Shown here piece by piece: positions 35,503 through 44,251 of a stretch of DNA of 64,000 bases (positions within the stretch are counted from its first letter, which is position 1; each line of letters starts with the position of its first letter). Under the pieces are notes generated by a model. The model had not been told where the DNA came from. It saw only the letters and a program-made list of their open reading frames with translations, and did not search any database. The translations under genes were made by a program, and so were the position numbers. Source of the stretch: Anaerosalibacter sp. Marseille-P3206 (lineage in GTDB: Bacteria; Bacillota; Clostridia; Tissierellales; Sporanaerobacteraceae); NCBI RefSeq assembly GCF_900155565.1, contig NZ_FUHM01000001.1, positions 62,001 to 126,000 of the forward strand, given 5' to 3'.

Positions 35503-36237
35503 ATGAAAATCATTATAAAAAAAGATTATGAAGAATTAAGCAAAGTAGCAGCTAGTATCATAGGTGATGAATTAAAATCAAATCCAAACATGGTACTAGG
35601 TTTAGCGACAGGAAGCACTCCAATAGGAACATATAATGAGCTTATTAGAATGCACAAAGAAGAGGCATTAGATTTTTCCAAAGTTGTAACTTTTAATTTA
35701 GATGAGTATCTAAATATTCCTTATAGTAACCCAAATAGTTATCATTATTTTATGGAAGACAATTTGTTTAAACATATTAATGTTAAAGCTGAAAACATCC
35801 ATATACCAGATGGAAATGCAGAAAATGTTGAGAAGTTTTGCATTGAATATGATAAAAAAATAGAAGAAACTGGTGGTATTGATTTGCAAATATTAGGAAT
35901 TGGAGAAAATGGTCATATTGCTTTTAATGAACCTGCTCCAACTCTACCTTTAGAAACCAATATTACTGAGTTAACAGAATCTACAATAAATGCAAATTCA
36001 AGATTTTTCGATTCTATAGATGAGGTACCTAAAAAAGCTATTACTATGGGTATAGGAAGTATAATGAAGTCAAAGAAGATTTTGCTTTTAGCAAATGGTG
36101 AAAAGAAGGCAGATATTATTGCAAAAATATTAAAAAATAAAGTAGTAACTACTCATATACCTGCTTCTCTACTATTACTTCATCCAGATGTTACAATAAT
36201 AATGGACGAAGATGCAGCTAAAGGGTACTTAGAATAG
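35503..36237 (+). CDS. nagB: glucosamine-6-phosphate deaminase
   Basis: A 244-aa enzyme that converts glucosamine 6-phosphate to fructose 6-phosphate and ammonia. Conserved regions are present: GLATGSTP (phosphate site), FNLDEY with the catalytic Asp, GIGENGHIAFNEP with the His, and IPASLLLLHP near the end. The length is right for the short Gram-positive type. The ATG at 35503 follows TTAGGAGG. With nagA 24 bp downstream it forms the amino-sugar catabolic pair that recycles cell-wall or exogenous N-acetylglucosamine. Confidence 0.96.
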   Translation: MKIIIKKDYEELSKVAASIIGDELKSNPNMVLGLATGSTPIGTYNELIRMHKEEALDFSKVVTFNLDEYLNIPYSNPNSYHYFMEDNLFKHINVKAENIHIPDGNAENVEKFCIEYDKKIEETGGIDLQILGIGENGHIAFNEPAPTLPLETNITELTESTINANSRFFDSIDEVPKKAITMGIGSIMKSKKILLLANGEKKADIIAKILKNKVVTTHIPASLLLLHPDVTIIMDEDAAKGYLE

Positions 36238-36261
36238 TAGATGTAGGAGGTAGAAGTTTAA

Positions 36262-37422
36262 ATGAAAACATTAATTAAAAATATTAATATAATTACTCCT
36301 TATGAAATATTAAGAGGACAAGGATTGGTAATTACAGATGGTATCATATCTAGTATTGATAGAGAAGAGAAATTATCGATGGAATATTTTGACAATGTAA
36401 TTGATGGAAAAAAGAACTATCTCTCTCCTGGTTTTATTGACATTCATAATCATGGAAATTCAGGATTTGATATTATGGATAGTACTGAAGAAGCGATAGA
36501 TAATATAGCTGAGTTTCACCTAAAGAATGGAGTTACATCTTTTTTAGGTACAGTAATTACTTCTTCTTATGAAAAAATAGAAAAGGCTATAAAAAATCTT
36601 GTAAACTATGATAACAAAGTAGACAAAGCTAATTTAATAGGAATTCATTTGGAAGGGCCTTTTTTCTCTATAGACAGGAAAGGAGCCCAGCCTGAAAAGC
36701 ATATAAAAACACCAAATTTAGAAGATATGAATAGACTTTTAAGTATTTCTAACGGTAAGATGAAGATGGTTTCATTAGCACCAGAATTGAAAGGTGCATT
36801 ATCAGTAATTTCATACCTTAAGTCAAATAATGTAATAGTTGCTATGGCTCATAGCAATGCTAGCTATGAAGAGGCTAAAAAGGGCATTTATGAGGGAGTA
36901 TCAATGGCCACTCATTTGTACAATGGCATGAGGAGTTTCTCTCATAGAGAGCCAGGAATAGTTGGAGCAGCTCTTACTGATGATAGAGTTTATTGTGAAT
37001 TAATATATGATACTATTCATGTTCATGATATAAGTGTTGAAATAGCTGTGAATATGAAAGGAATAGATAAAATAGTACTTGTATCTGATGCTATGCGAGC
37101 AGCAGGGCTTAAAGATGGAGAATATGAACTGGGTGGGCAAAAGGTATATGTAAAGAAAGGTGCTGCAAGACTTGAAAATGGTTCGTTGGCAGGTTCAACT
37201 TTAAATCTAACAAAAGCGGTACACAATATGGTTTTTAAAATGAATATACCAATTCACAACGCAGTGAGAATGGCAAGCCTAAATCCAGCAAAGGCTATAA
37301 AAATAGATGATAGAAAAGGTAGTTTAGAAGTTGGAAAAGATGCAGATATGATCATTTTTGATAGTGATATAAATATTCTAGCTTCTATAGTGGGGGGCGA
37401 TATACAGTGGATAAAGAATTAG
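36262..37422 (+). CDS. nagA: N-acetylglucosamine-6-phosphate deacetylase
   Basis: A 386-aa amidohydrolase giving glucosamine 6-phosphate and acetate, the step before NagB. Metal and catalytic residues are visible in SPGFIDIHNHG, IHLEGPF, MAHSNAS, TATHLYNGM-like ATHLYNGM, and LVSDAM with the catalytic Asp. GSLAGSTLNL near the end is also typical. The ATG at 36262 follows GTAGGAGG. The gene overlaps the CYTH gene by 16 bp at its 3' end. Confidence 0.96.
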   Translation: MKTLIKNINIITPYEILRGQGLVITDGIISSIDREEKLSMEYFDNVIDGKKNYLSPGFIDIHNHGNSGFDIMDSTEEAIDNIAEFHLKNGVTSFLGTVITSSYEKIEKAIKNLVNYDNKVDKANLIGIHLEGPFFSIDRKGAQPEKHIKTPNLEDMNRLLSISNGKMKMVSLAPELKGALSVISYLKSNNVIVAMAHSNASYEEAKKGIYEGVSMATHLYNGMRSFSHREPGIVGAALTDDRVYCELIYDTIHVHDISVEIAVNMKGIDKIVLVSDAMRAAGLKDGEYELGGQKVYVKKGAARLENGSLAGSTLNLTKAVHNMVFKMNIPIHNAVRMASLNPAKAIKIDDRKGSLEVGKDADMIIFDSDINILASIVGGDIQWIKN

Positions 37423-37949
37423 AAGTTAAAGTGTTAAATATTGATAAGGATAAAATACAAAAAAAGCTATTAGAAATAGGTGCAAAATTACTTAGGAGAG
37501 AACACCAGAGAAACTACTTAATAGACTCGGAAGATAGAAATATTGAAAAAAATAATAACAGTTATCTAAGGATAAGGGAATCATTAGACTTAGATACTGA
37601 GAAGACCAGTTTTACTTTAACCCTTAAACAGAATATCTTTAATGAACATATGAGGGAAAATGTAGAGGTAAATACGAAAATAGAAGACAAAGAAGCTCTT
37701 TTATATATACTTGATGTATTAGGATATGGATTAGTTAAAGAGGGTTTTAAAGAAAGGATTTCTTATCAATATGAAAGTATAAGATTTGATATTGATACAT
37801 GGGATGAATCAACTTATCCATATACTTATATGGAGATTGAAGTTAATAAAGAAGAAGACTTAGAAAAGGCTATCAATCTTTTAAATATTGATAAAAAAAA
37901 TATTTCAACTAAATCAATAGTGGAATTGAGAGAGGACTTAGGTAAATAA
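37407..37949 (+). CDS. CYTH domain protein (class IV adenylate cyclase / triphosphatase fold)
   Basis: A 180-aa single CYTH domain. The hallmark ELEVKVLNI lies at the N-terminus (EExK-like), with further charged strand residues in YLRIRES, FTLTLKQ, RISYQY and YMEIEVN. The fold hydrolyses or cyclises triphosphate-containing substrates; the precise activity is not predictable. The start is a GTG within the end of nagA, after GGGGGGCGATATACA, which suggests translational coupling. The terminator overlaps its stop codon. Confidence 0.85.
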   Translation: MDKELEVKVLNIDKDKIQKKLLEIGAKLLRREHQRNYLIDSEDRNIEKNNNSYLRIRESLDLDTEKTSFTLTLKQNIFNEHMRENVEVNTKIEDKEALLYILDVLGYGLVKEGFKERISYQYESIRFDIDTWDESTYPYTYMEIEVNKEEDLEKAINLLNIDKKNISTKSIVELREDLGK

Positions 37950-37967
37950 TTACCTAGGTCTTTTTTT
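37935..37967 (+). terminator. terminator of the yhaO-nag-CYTH gene run
   Basis: GACTTAGGTAA pairs with TTACCTAGGTC, then seven T. The left arm includes the last codons of the CYTH gene. Confidence 0.85.
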
Positions 37968-38039
37968 AAATGTAGTCACCATAATTGATTATTTGAATAA
38001 AATATAATAAATAGTTTTCTATAAAAGGAGGTATTGATA

Positions 38040-38222
38040 ATGCTTGATGAGATATTAAATTTTGGTCGCGACAATAGTTGGTTGTTGATATTTTTATTTT
38101 TAATATTGTTTTTAGGAGGAGGTAGTGGAGGATTTCTAGGAGATTTAGGAAATCTTTTTGGTGGTTCAAGCGATATGTTATTACTTATATTCTTGATATT
38201 TTTATTATTTGTAGGAATATAA
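38040..38222 (+). CDS. tiny hydrophobic Gly-rich protein
   Basis: A 60-aa protein made of two hydrophobic stretches (WLLIFLFLILFL and MLLLIFLIFLLFVGI) joined by a Gly-rich loop (GGGSGGFLGDLGNLFGG). The ATG at 38040 follows AAAAGGAGG. I cannot assign a family. It is followed after 28 bp by another tiny hydrophobic protein gene, so the two are probably co-transcribed. Similar tiny proteins in spore-formers are often spore- or membrane-associated; this is a guess here. Confidence 0.65.
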   Translation: MLDEILNFGRDNSWLLIFLFLILFLGGGSGGFLGDLGNLFGGSSDMLLLIFLIFLLFVGI

Positions 38223-38250
38223 TTAATTAAACTATAAGGAGGTATTTTTT

Positions 38251-38448
38251 ATGACAGACAATCTAAGTCTTCCAAATAATAAAAAGGGAGGTATTTTAGA
38301 TTTATTTAAGGGTGGAGATAATGATAGCTTACTATTCTTTTTCTTGCTATTAGTTGTTTTCTTCTGTAATTGTGGCTGGGCAGGAACTGGAGATGATAGT
38401 CTATTATTCTTTTTCCTATTACTAGTAGTACTATTTTGCTGGTGTTAA
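38251..38448 (+). CDS. tiny hydrophobic protein with an internal duplication
   Basis: A 65-aa protein. After a polar start (about 1-27) it contains DSLLFFFLLLVVFFCNC and DSLLFFFLLLVVLFCWC, two near-identical hydrophobic units ending in paired Cys. The duplication is also clear at the DNA level, with changes mostly at third positions, so selection keeps the amino acids. The ATG follows TAAGGAGG. No family is recognised. It shares the DSLL/MLLL hydrophobic theme with its upstream neighbour, and a strong terminator ends the pair. Confidence 0.72.
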   Translation: MTDNLSLPNNKKGGILDLFKGGDNDSLLFFFLLLVVFFCNCGWAGTGDDSLLFFFLLLVVLFCWC

Positions 38449-38479
38449 AAAAATCCCGTTTAAAAAACGGGATTTTTTT
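38447..38479 (+). terminator. terminator of the tiny hydrophobic gene pair
   Basis: AAATCCCGTTT pairs with AAACGGGATTT, then a T run. Confidence 0.88.
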
Positions 38480-38565
38480 ATGCATTATATATGCATTTAT
38501 TTGGCATAATAGTATTAATATTGAGATAAAAGAGAGGAAATTTTATAAAACATAGGAGGTATTCA

Positions 38566-39924
38566 ATGAAAGGGTGTAAATTCAAACTAATTATCATTTT
38601 AATTTTAATAAGTATTATGCTATTTGTTTCTTGTACACCTAAAGTTTCAGAAGGGCCTAATATAAATAAAAATAGGGGCAAAGAACAGAAAAATTTAGAA
38701 ACGCTTGATGAAAATGATATTGAACCTGATATCAGCCATATTAGTATAGGTGAAGACAATAAATTGACAGCTAATTTAAAAGAGAAGGGTCATATTGACT
38801 ATTTTCTTAGAGATAAAGAACTTGTTAAATACAGTGAAAAGATTACTAATTTTAGTGCTGGAAATTGGAATACTAAAAGAACATTTCAAACTCTTGTACC
38901 CACAGTTTTTAATGTATCTCTAATGTATAATAAATATTTGATGCCTTATGACTATTTGTTGGTGACAAGTGAAAGTGTTTCTATATATGATAGTCCTTCT
39001 TTAAACAGTAAAATAGTTGGAGAAGGTAAGATGTTTGACAAAATACAATTAGTCAACGAAGTAGAAGATAATTGGTATGGAGTGAGCTTTTATGATTCAA
39101 ATGGGAAAATAGTTCAAGGATTTATTCCTTCTAGTTCTGGAGATGTAAGAACATTTAGATTTCAAAACATGTACAATGTTATAAAAAGATTAGAAGATGA
39201 ATTGGCAAAAAACAAACATGGATATATTTCTAACTATAAAGATACAAATGGTTCACCGCCATTATTAAACGGTAAGGCAATTGACAATTACGGAATGCAA
39301 GCATATCAAAGTGCACCTGCCTATTCAAATTTAAACGATTTAAATAATTTTAGGTATTTTCCAGATGGGATGATGGTTTTTATATTAGGTGAAGTCAAAG
39401 GGTATTTTAAGGTAAAGTGTATTGAATATGAAGGAGAATATTGGGTTCCTAAAAAATATATATCTTTTGACAACAATTTAGACAGATTTGCTAAATGCGT
39501 TGTTGTAGATACCACAAATCAAAATCAAGTAGCTTTTGAAAAAATGGGTTCAAAATGGACCTTAGTATCTTATACTCTGGCGACTACTGGAGTAAAAGGA
39601 AAAAGAAAATATGAAACACCAATAGGATATTTTAAAGTTATGGATAAGAAAGAAAGATTTTATTATGTAGATGACAACACCAATGAAGTAACGGGTTATG
39701 CACCTTATGGTGTTAGATTTACACAAGGGGCATATATCCATGGAGTTCCTGTAGAGTTTAAGATTATAAATGGAAAGAAGACAGATCCAGGAATTAAAGA
39801 GTATCTACACACTATTGGCACTGTACCTAGATCTCATAAATGTGTAAGGAATTTTACTAGTCATGCTAAATTTTTATATAATTGGACAGATTCTAATGAT
39901 ACTGTAATAATAGTAATAAAATAG
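38566..39924 (+). CDS. lipoprotein L,D-transpeptidase with an SH3-like domain
   Basis: A 452-aa exported lipoprotein. The N-terminal signal ends in the lipobox FVSC (Cys23). A bacterial SH3-like region lies around 140-190 (VSIYDSPSLNSKIVGEG), with a second SH3-like stretch around 250-300. The C-terminal YkuD domain has YIHGVPV and the catalytic Cys426 in SHKCVRN, where the usual motif is SHGCVR. It would cross-link peptidoglycan by 3-3 bonds or attach proteins outside the membrane; the Lys in place of Gly is unusual. The ATG follows TAGGAGG. Confidence 0.88.
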   Translation: MKGCKFKLIIILILISIMLFVSCTPKVSEGPNINKNRGKEQKNLETLDENDIEPDISHISIGEDNKLTANLKEKGHIDYFLRDKELVKYSEKITNFSAGNWNTKRTFQTLVPTVFNVSLMYNKYLMPYDYLLVTSESVSIYDSPSLNSKIVGEGKMFDKIQLVNEVEDNWYGVSFYDSNGKIVQGFIPSSSGDVRTFRFQNMYNVIKRLEDELAKNKHGYISNYKDTNGSPPLLNGKAIDNYGMQAYQSAPAYSNLNDLNNFRYFPDGMMVFILGEVKGYFKVKCIEYEGEYWVPKKYISFDNNLDRFAKCVVVDTTNQNQVAFEKMGSKWTLVSYTLATTGVKGKRKYETPIGYFKVMDKKERFYYVDDNTNEVTGYAPYGVRFTQGAYIHGVPVEFKIINGKKTDPGIKEYLHTIGTVPRSHKCVRNFTSHAKFLYNWTDSNDTVIIVIK

Positions 39925-39961
39925 AGAAAATTACAAAAAACAATATATGGAATAAATTTTA

Positions 39962-39970
39962 TGATATAAT
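39962..39970 (+). promoter_or_regulatory. extended -10 element before the chemoreceptor gene
   Basis: TGATATAAT is an extended -10, 28 bp before the start codon. No clear -35 box. Confidence 0.5.
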
Positions 39971-39998
39971 AAATATATAAATAAAGGGGGGTTACTAC

Positions 39999-41591
39999 AT
40001 GTTTACGATTTTAAAACTAGCATTAATTGTTTTAGTTTTTATTATCACCAAATTTTTCCCCAATGAGACTTATTTTTATTTGTCTATAGGGATATTAATG
40101 GTATTGGAGATATTGTCATTTAAAATTGGGAATAAGGGTAAAGATATCAATGATATTGAAAAAGGGATTAAAGAAGTAGCTGAAGGGAATCTAACAAAAA
40201 AATTTAAAACTTCTGATAAAAAATATGCTAGTATGGTTGAGAATTTAAATAAGATATTACATAATTATAGAGAAGCTTTATCTCATATAGCATATTCTTC
40301 AGATAGGATGTCGGGTATAACTGAAGATTTAGTTATTGCTACTGAGGGAACCAGTGAAACAATAAATGAAGTGGCAAAGGCAATAGAAAATATAGCGGTA
40401 GGATCAAAAGAACAAGAAAATAAAGTATTAGATGTATTATCTATGAGTAATAAATTGAAAGAAATATCAGAAGATACAACAAAGGCAAATAAAAGTGCAC
40501 ATGAACAATGGGACAAGACTAATAAAGCATTTAAATATACAGGAGAAAGTTTAAACAAGTTAATTTTAAATATGGGAAATAGAATGTCTAAGAATGAAGG
40601 ATTAATAGATGAAGCACAAGTTATTTCTGGAAATATTAAAGAAATTAATGAAATTGTAGATATGGTAAAAGATATTTCAGCTCAAACAAATTTACTTGCA
40701 TTAAATGCAGCTATTGAAGCTGCTAGAGCTGGGGAATATGGACAAGGATTTTCCGTAGTTGCAGAAGAAGTGAGAAAACTTGCAGAGATGACAGATGAGG
40801 CTACAGATAAAATTAATTATAAGGTTGAACAATTTGGACAGGATATTAGAGCATTACTTTCTAATCTTCAAACTGGTATTTCCAACGAACAAGAAGACTC
40901 AAAGTTTGCGAGAAAAACACAAGATGACTTTGAAAAAACTAGTGAATATTTAAATAATATTAAAAGTGTGATTTTAACAACTGATGATAAGATGAAAGAA
41001 CAACTAATAGAAATAAATGAAATTACAGCTAATTTAAGTATTGTTGCAAAAATAACAGAAGAAACTGCTTCTGGAACACAAGAAATATCTGCTTCTATAG
41101 AAGAGCAAACAGCTATAATTAATGAAATTAGTGATAATACGCATTATCTAGAGACAATGAATAAAGAGTTAGATGATACAATCGAACAGCATTCAAAAAT
41201 TGTAATGGATGAAAAAACAATAAATCAAATAATTGATAATAACTTAAAAGGAGTTAATGAAATTAGAGAAAATAAATATATAAGAGATTTAAGTAATTTA
41301 GATAAACATGAAGAGATATATAAAGAAGTCATGAATAGGTATCCTGATTTTTGTATTGTATATTTATATGATACTGAAGGGAAACTATTATCTTCTAGTG
41401 AATATTTAGATGATATAGATGTAACTAATAGACCTTGGTTTGTTGGGGGATTAAAACAGGATATATATACTTCTGATTTTTATATTAGTTATGATACTAA
41501 AACAGTTTGTATAACTATTGCAAGTCAAGTAAGAGATACAAATAATAGATTGGTTGGAGTATTAGGACTGGATTTAGAAATAGAAAGTTAA
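39999..41591 (+). CDS. methyl-accepting chemotaxis protein with a C-terminal Cache-like domain
   Basis: A 530-aa chemoreceptor. Residues about 1-45 hold two hydrophobic segments with hardly any extracellular loop. A HAMP-like linker and methylation helices follow, with the signalling tip around [20 protein letters not shown] (about 225-245). After the second helix the protein continues with about 100 residues resembling one Cache/PDC lobe: [19 protein letters not shown] and a final [12 protein letters not shown]. The sensor would thus be cytoplasmic and placed after the signalling helices. The ATG follows AAAGGGGGG. It is monocistronic, with its own terminator. Confidence 0.88.
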   Translation: MFTILKLALIVLVFIITKFFPNETYFYLSIGILMVLEILSFKIGNKGKDINDIEKGIKEVAEGNLTKKFKTSDKKYASMVENLNKILHNYREALSHIAYSSDRMSGITEDLVIATEGTSETINEVAKAIENIAVGSKEQENKVLDVLSMSNKLKEISEDTTKANKSAHEQWDKTNKAFKYTGESLNKLILNMGNRMSKNEGLIDEAQVISGNIKEINEIVDMVKDISAQTNLLALNAAIEAARAGEYGQGFSVVAEEVRKLAEMTDEATDKINYKVEQFGQDIRALLSNLQTGISNEQEDSKFARKTQDDFEKTSEYLNNIKSVILTTDDKMKEQLIEINEITANLSIVAKITEETASGTQEISASIEEQTAIINEISDNTHYLETMNKELDDTIEQHSKIVMDEKTINQIIDNNLKGVNEIRENKYIRDLSNLDKHEEIYKEVMNRYPDFCIVYLYDTEGKLLSSSEYLDDIDVTNRPWFVGGLKQDIYTSDFYISYDTKTVCITIASQVRDTNNRLVGVLGLDLEIES

Positions 41592-41600
41592 TACGTGTTT

Positions 41601-41643
41601 AAATATCGAATAGATGTTTTTTATGTCTATTCGATATTTTTTT
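41601..41643 (+). terminator. terminator of the chemoreceptor gene
   Basis: AAATATCGAATAGA pairs with TCTATTCGATATTT, then TTTT. Confidence 0.88.
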
Positions 41644-41683
41644 AAAAAAATTTGATAAATAGTATAGCACATTTCAGAATATG

Positions 41684-41692
41684 TGTTATAAT
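41684..41692 (+). promoter_or_regulatory. extended -10 element of ppsA
   Basis: TGTTATAAT is an extended -10, 33 bp before the ppsA start codon. Its position rules out a translation start at the upstream ATG at 41681. Confidence 0.6.
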
Positions 41693-41725
41693 ATATATAT
41701 AATTAATTGCGAGGAGGCATACTTT

Positions 41726-44089
41726 ATGACTAAATACAATTATATAAAATGGTTTGATGAAATCGATAAGAATGATATACCAGTTGTAGGAGGAAAAGGA
41801 GCAAATTTAGGAGAAATGACACAAAAAGGCGTAGATGTACCACCGGGATTTTGTGTTACAGCAGGTGCTTATAAAGACTTTATAAAACTTGCAAAATTAG
41901 AAGATGCTATTAGAGGAAAAATTGAAGGTCTTGATGTTGAAGACTCAGATGAACTTCAAATAAAGGCAGCGGAAATAAGAGATTTAATTAATAGTTCAGA
42001 AATGCCAAAAGAAATTAAAGATGAGATCGAAGGAGCTTATGAAGAATTTAGCAAAAAGGTAAAGACTAATAATCCTGAAGTAGCTATAAGAAGTTCTGCA
42101 ACAGCTGAGGATTTACCAGAAGCTTCTTTTGCAGGTCAACAAGATACTTATCTACACATTAGCGGAAAAGAAGAAGTTTTAAATCATGCAAGAAAATGTT
42201 GGGCATCCCTATGGACTGCAAGAGCTATTTATTATAGAACAGAACAAGGTTTTGATCATTTTGATGTAGCACTAAGTGTTGTAGTTCAAAAGATGGTTAA
42301 CAGTGAAAAATCTGGGGTAATGTTTACTGCAAATCCTGTTAATAACAATAAGAGTGAAATAATAATTAATGCTAGTTGGGGATTAGGAGAAGCAGTAGTA
42401 TCAGGTTCAGTTACACCAGATGAATATATTGTAAATAAAGATGACAAATCAATTGATGATAAATATATTTCAGAAAAGAAATTAATGATTGTTAAGAAAA
42501 AAGATGGTGTTGGCACAGTAGATGTAGATGTAGAAGAATATTTAGGATATGCAAAAGTTAATGAACAATGTTTAACTGATGATGAAATAATAAAATTAGC
42601 TGATTATGGTTTAAAAATTGAGAATTTATATGGAAGTCATCAAGATATTGAATGGGGTTTTGATGAAGATACAAAGGAACTATATATACTACAATCAAGA
42701 CCTATAACAACATTAAAAAGTGAGGAGGAGACAAAACCAGTGACTGAGAAGAATGAAGAATTAAAAATGTTAGTTAGAGGATTACCAGCATCTCCTGGTG
42801 TTGCTAGTGGAAAGGTTAAAAATATATTAGATATAAGTGAAATTTCAAGAGTAGAAGATGGGGACGTTTTAGTTACTGTAATGACAAATCCTGATATGGT
42901 TCCTGCAATGAAAAGAGCAAGTGCAGTAGTTACAGATGAAGGGGGTAGAACTTGTCATGCAGCTATCGTATCAAGAGAACTTGGAATTCCTTGTATAGTA
43001 GGTGCAAAAACAGCAAGTGAAACACTTAAAGAAGGAATGGAAATAACAGTTGACGCATCAAGAGGTGTAGTATATGATGGTATTGTACTACAAGAAAAAC
43101 AAAAAGATGAAAAATCAGAAGCTGCAGCAGGTTCAGCTGTTGTTAGCGAAGAACTTCTTCAACAATTAGCGCCAGTTACAGCTACAAAAATATATATGAA
43201 TCTTGGAGAACCATCTTTGATAGGCAGATACAAAAACTTACCATTTGATGGTATAGGACTTATGAGAACTGAATTTATATTTACAAATATGGTTGGAGCT
43301 CATCCTATGTATTTGGTTAAGACTGGTCAAGGACAATTACTAATAGATAAGATGTCAGAAGGAATTATGACTGTAGCACAAGAGATTTATCCAAGACCAA
43401 TGGTAGTAAGATTAAGTGATTTTAGAACAAATGAGTTTAGAGGATTAAAAGGTGGAGATGAAGTAGAACCAATAGAAAACAATCCTATGATTGGATGGAG
43501 AGGAGTATCTAGATACATTTCTGAAGAATATGAAGAAGGATTCAGACTTGAATGTAGGGCTCTTAAAAAGGTAAGAGAAGAATATGGAATGACTAATGTT
43601 TGGGCAATGCTTCCATTTGTAAGAACAACTTGGGAAGTAAAAAAGGTTAAAGAGATTATGGCTGAAGAAGGATTGGTTCAAGATAAAAACTTTAAACTTT
43701 GGATAATGGCAGAAGTTCCTGCAGTAGTATTTGAAGCAGAAGAGTTTGCTCAACTTGTAGATGGATTTAGTATTGGTTCAAATGACTTGACTCAACTTGT
43801 TATGGGAGCTGATAGAGATTCAGGTATATTAAACAATATGGGATATTTTGATGAAAGAAATGAAGCTGTTAAGAGAGCAATATCTATACTTATTAAAGCA
43901 GCTCATAAACATGGAAAGACTATTTCAATTTGTGGTCAAGGACCATCTCAATACCCAGAGTTTGCAGAGTTCTTAGTAAAAGAAGGAATAGATTCTATGA
44001 GCGTTAACCCAGATACAGTAGCATATACAAGAAGATTAGTAGCTGCAGTAGAAAAAAGAATTATTCTAAACAAAATAAGAGGATTATAA
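41726..44089 (+). CDS. ppsA: phosphoenolpyruvate synthase
   Basis: A 787-aa enzyme that makes PEP from pyruvate, ATP and water. The N-terminal ATP-grasp domain has GGKGANLGEM and PPGFCVTAG. The central swivelling domain has the phospho-His in GGRTCHAAIVSREL. The C-terminal PEP-binding domain has GIGLMRTEF, SIGSNDLTQLVMGADRD and the Cys in SICGQGPS. The ATG at 41726 follows GAGGAGG. It is next to nifJ, so acetyl-CoA, pyruvate and PEP interconversion is grouped here, as in anaerobes making sugars from acetyl-CoA or peptides. Separate promoters and terminators are present. Confidence 0.95.
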   Translation: MTKYNYIKWFDEIDKNDIPVVGGKGANLGEMTQKGVDVPPGFCVTAGAYKDFIKLAKLEDAIRGKIEGLDVEDSDELQIKAAEIRDLINSSEMPKEIKDEIEGAYEEFSKKVKTNNPEVAIRSSATAEDLPEASFAGQQDTYLHISGKEEVLNHARKCWASLWTARAIYYRTEQGFDHFDVALSVVVQKMVNSEKSGVMFTANPVNNNKSEIIINASWGLGEAVVSGSVTPDEYIVNKDDKSIDDKYISEKKLMIVKKKDGVGTVDVDVEEYLGYAKVNEQCLTDDEIIKLADYGLKIENLYGSHQDIEWGFDEDTKELYILQSRPITTLKSEEETKPVTEKNEELKMLVRGLPASPGVASGKVKNILDISEISRVEDGDVLVTVMTNPDMVPAMKRASAVVTDEGGRTCHAAIVSRELGIPCIVGAKTASETLKEGMEITVDASRGVVYDGIVLQEKQKDEKSEAAAGSAVVSEELLQQLAPVTATKIYMNLGEPSLIGRYKNLPFDGIGLMRTEFIFTNMVGAHPMYLVKTGQGQLLIDKMSEGIMTVAQEIYPRPMVVRLSDFRTNEFRGLKGGDEVEPIENNPMIGWRGVSRYISEEYEEGFRLECRALKKVREEYGMTNVWAMLPFVRTTWEVKKVKEIMAEEGLVQDKNFKLWIMAEVPAVVFEAEEFAQLVDGFSIGSNDLTQLVMGADRDSGILNNMGYFDERNEAVKRAISILIKAAHKHGKTISICGQGPSQYPEFAEFLVKEGIDSMSVNPDTVAYTRRLVAAVEKRIILNKIRGL

Positions 44090-44138
44090 TTAATAAAAAT
44101 TAATTATATATTTTAAAAATGTAAAAACCCCTATAAAA

Positions 44139-44178
44139 GAAAACACCCTATACTCAATTGAGTATAGGGTGTTTTCTG
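44139..44178 (+). terminator. terminator of ppsA
   Basis: A perfect 40-bp palindrome; each half reads AGAAAACACCCTATACTCAA or its complement. No long T tail follows, but the arm itself ends in TTTTCT. Confidence 0.85.
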
Positions 44179-44251
44179 TCTAAATAAGAGAATAAATTTT
44201 ATTATAATTGAAAAGATATAGATGAGAAATAATACTAATGGAGGTTAAAAT

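Noticed and set aside
41681-41725. An earlier ATG for ppsA
   Set aside because: It would lie at or before the extended -10 element TGTTATAAT. The protein family starts after ATG 41726.
44139-44178. A perfect 40-bp palindrome considered as an operator or mobile-element end
   Set aside because: It directly follows ppsA, before an independent gene, and behaves as an ordinary strong terminator hairpin.
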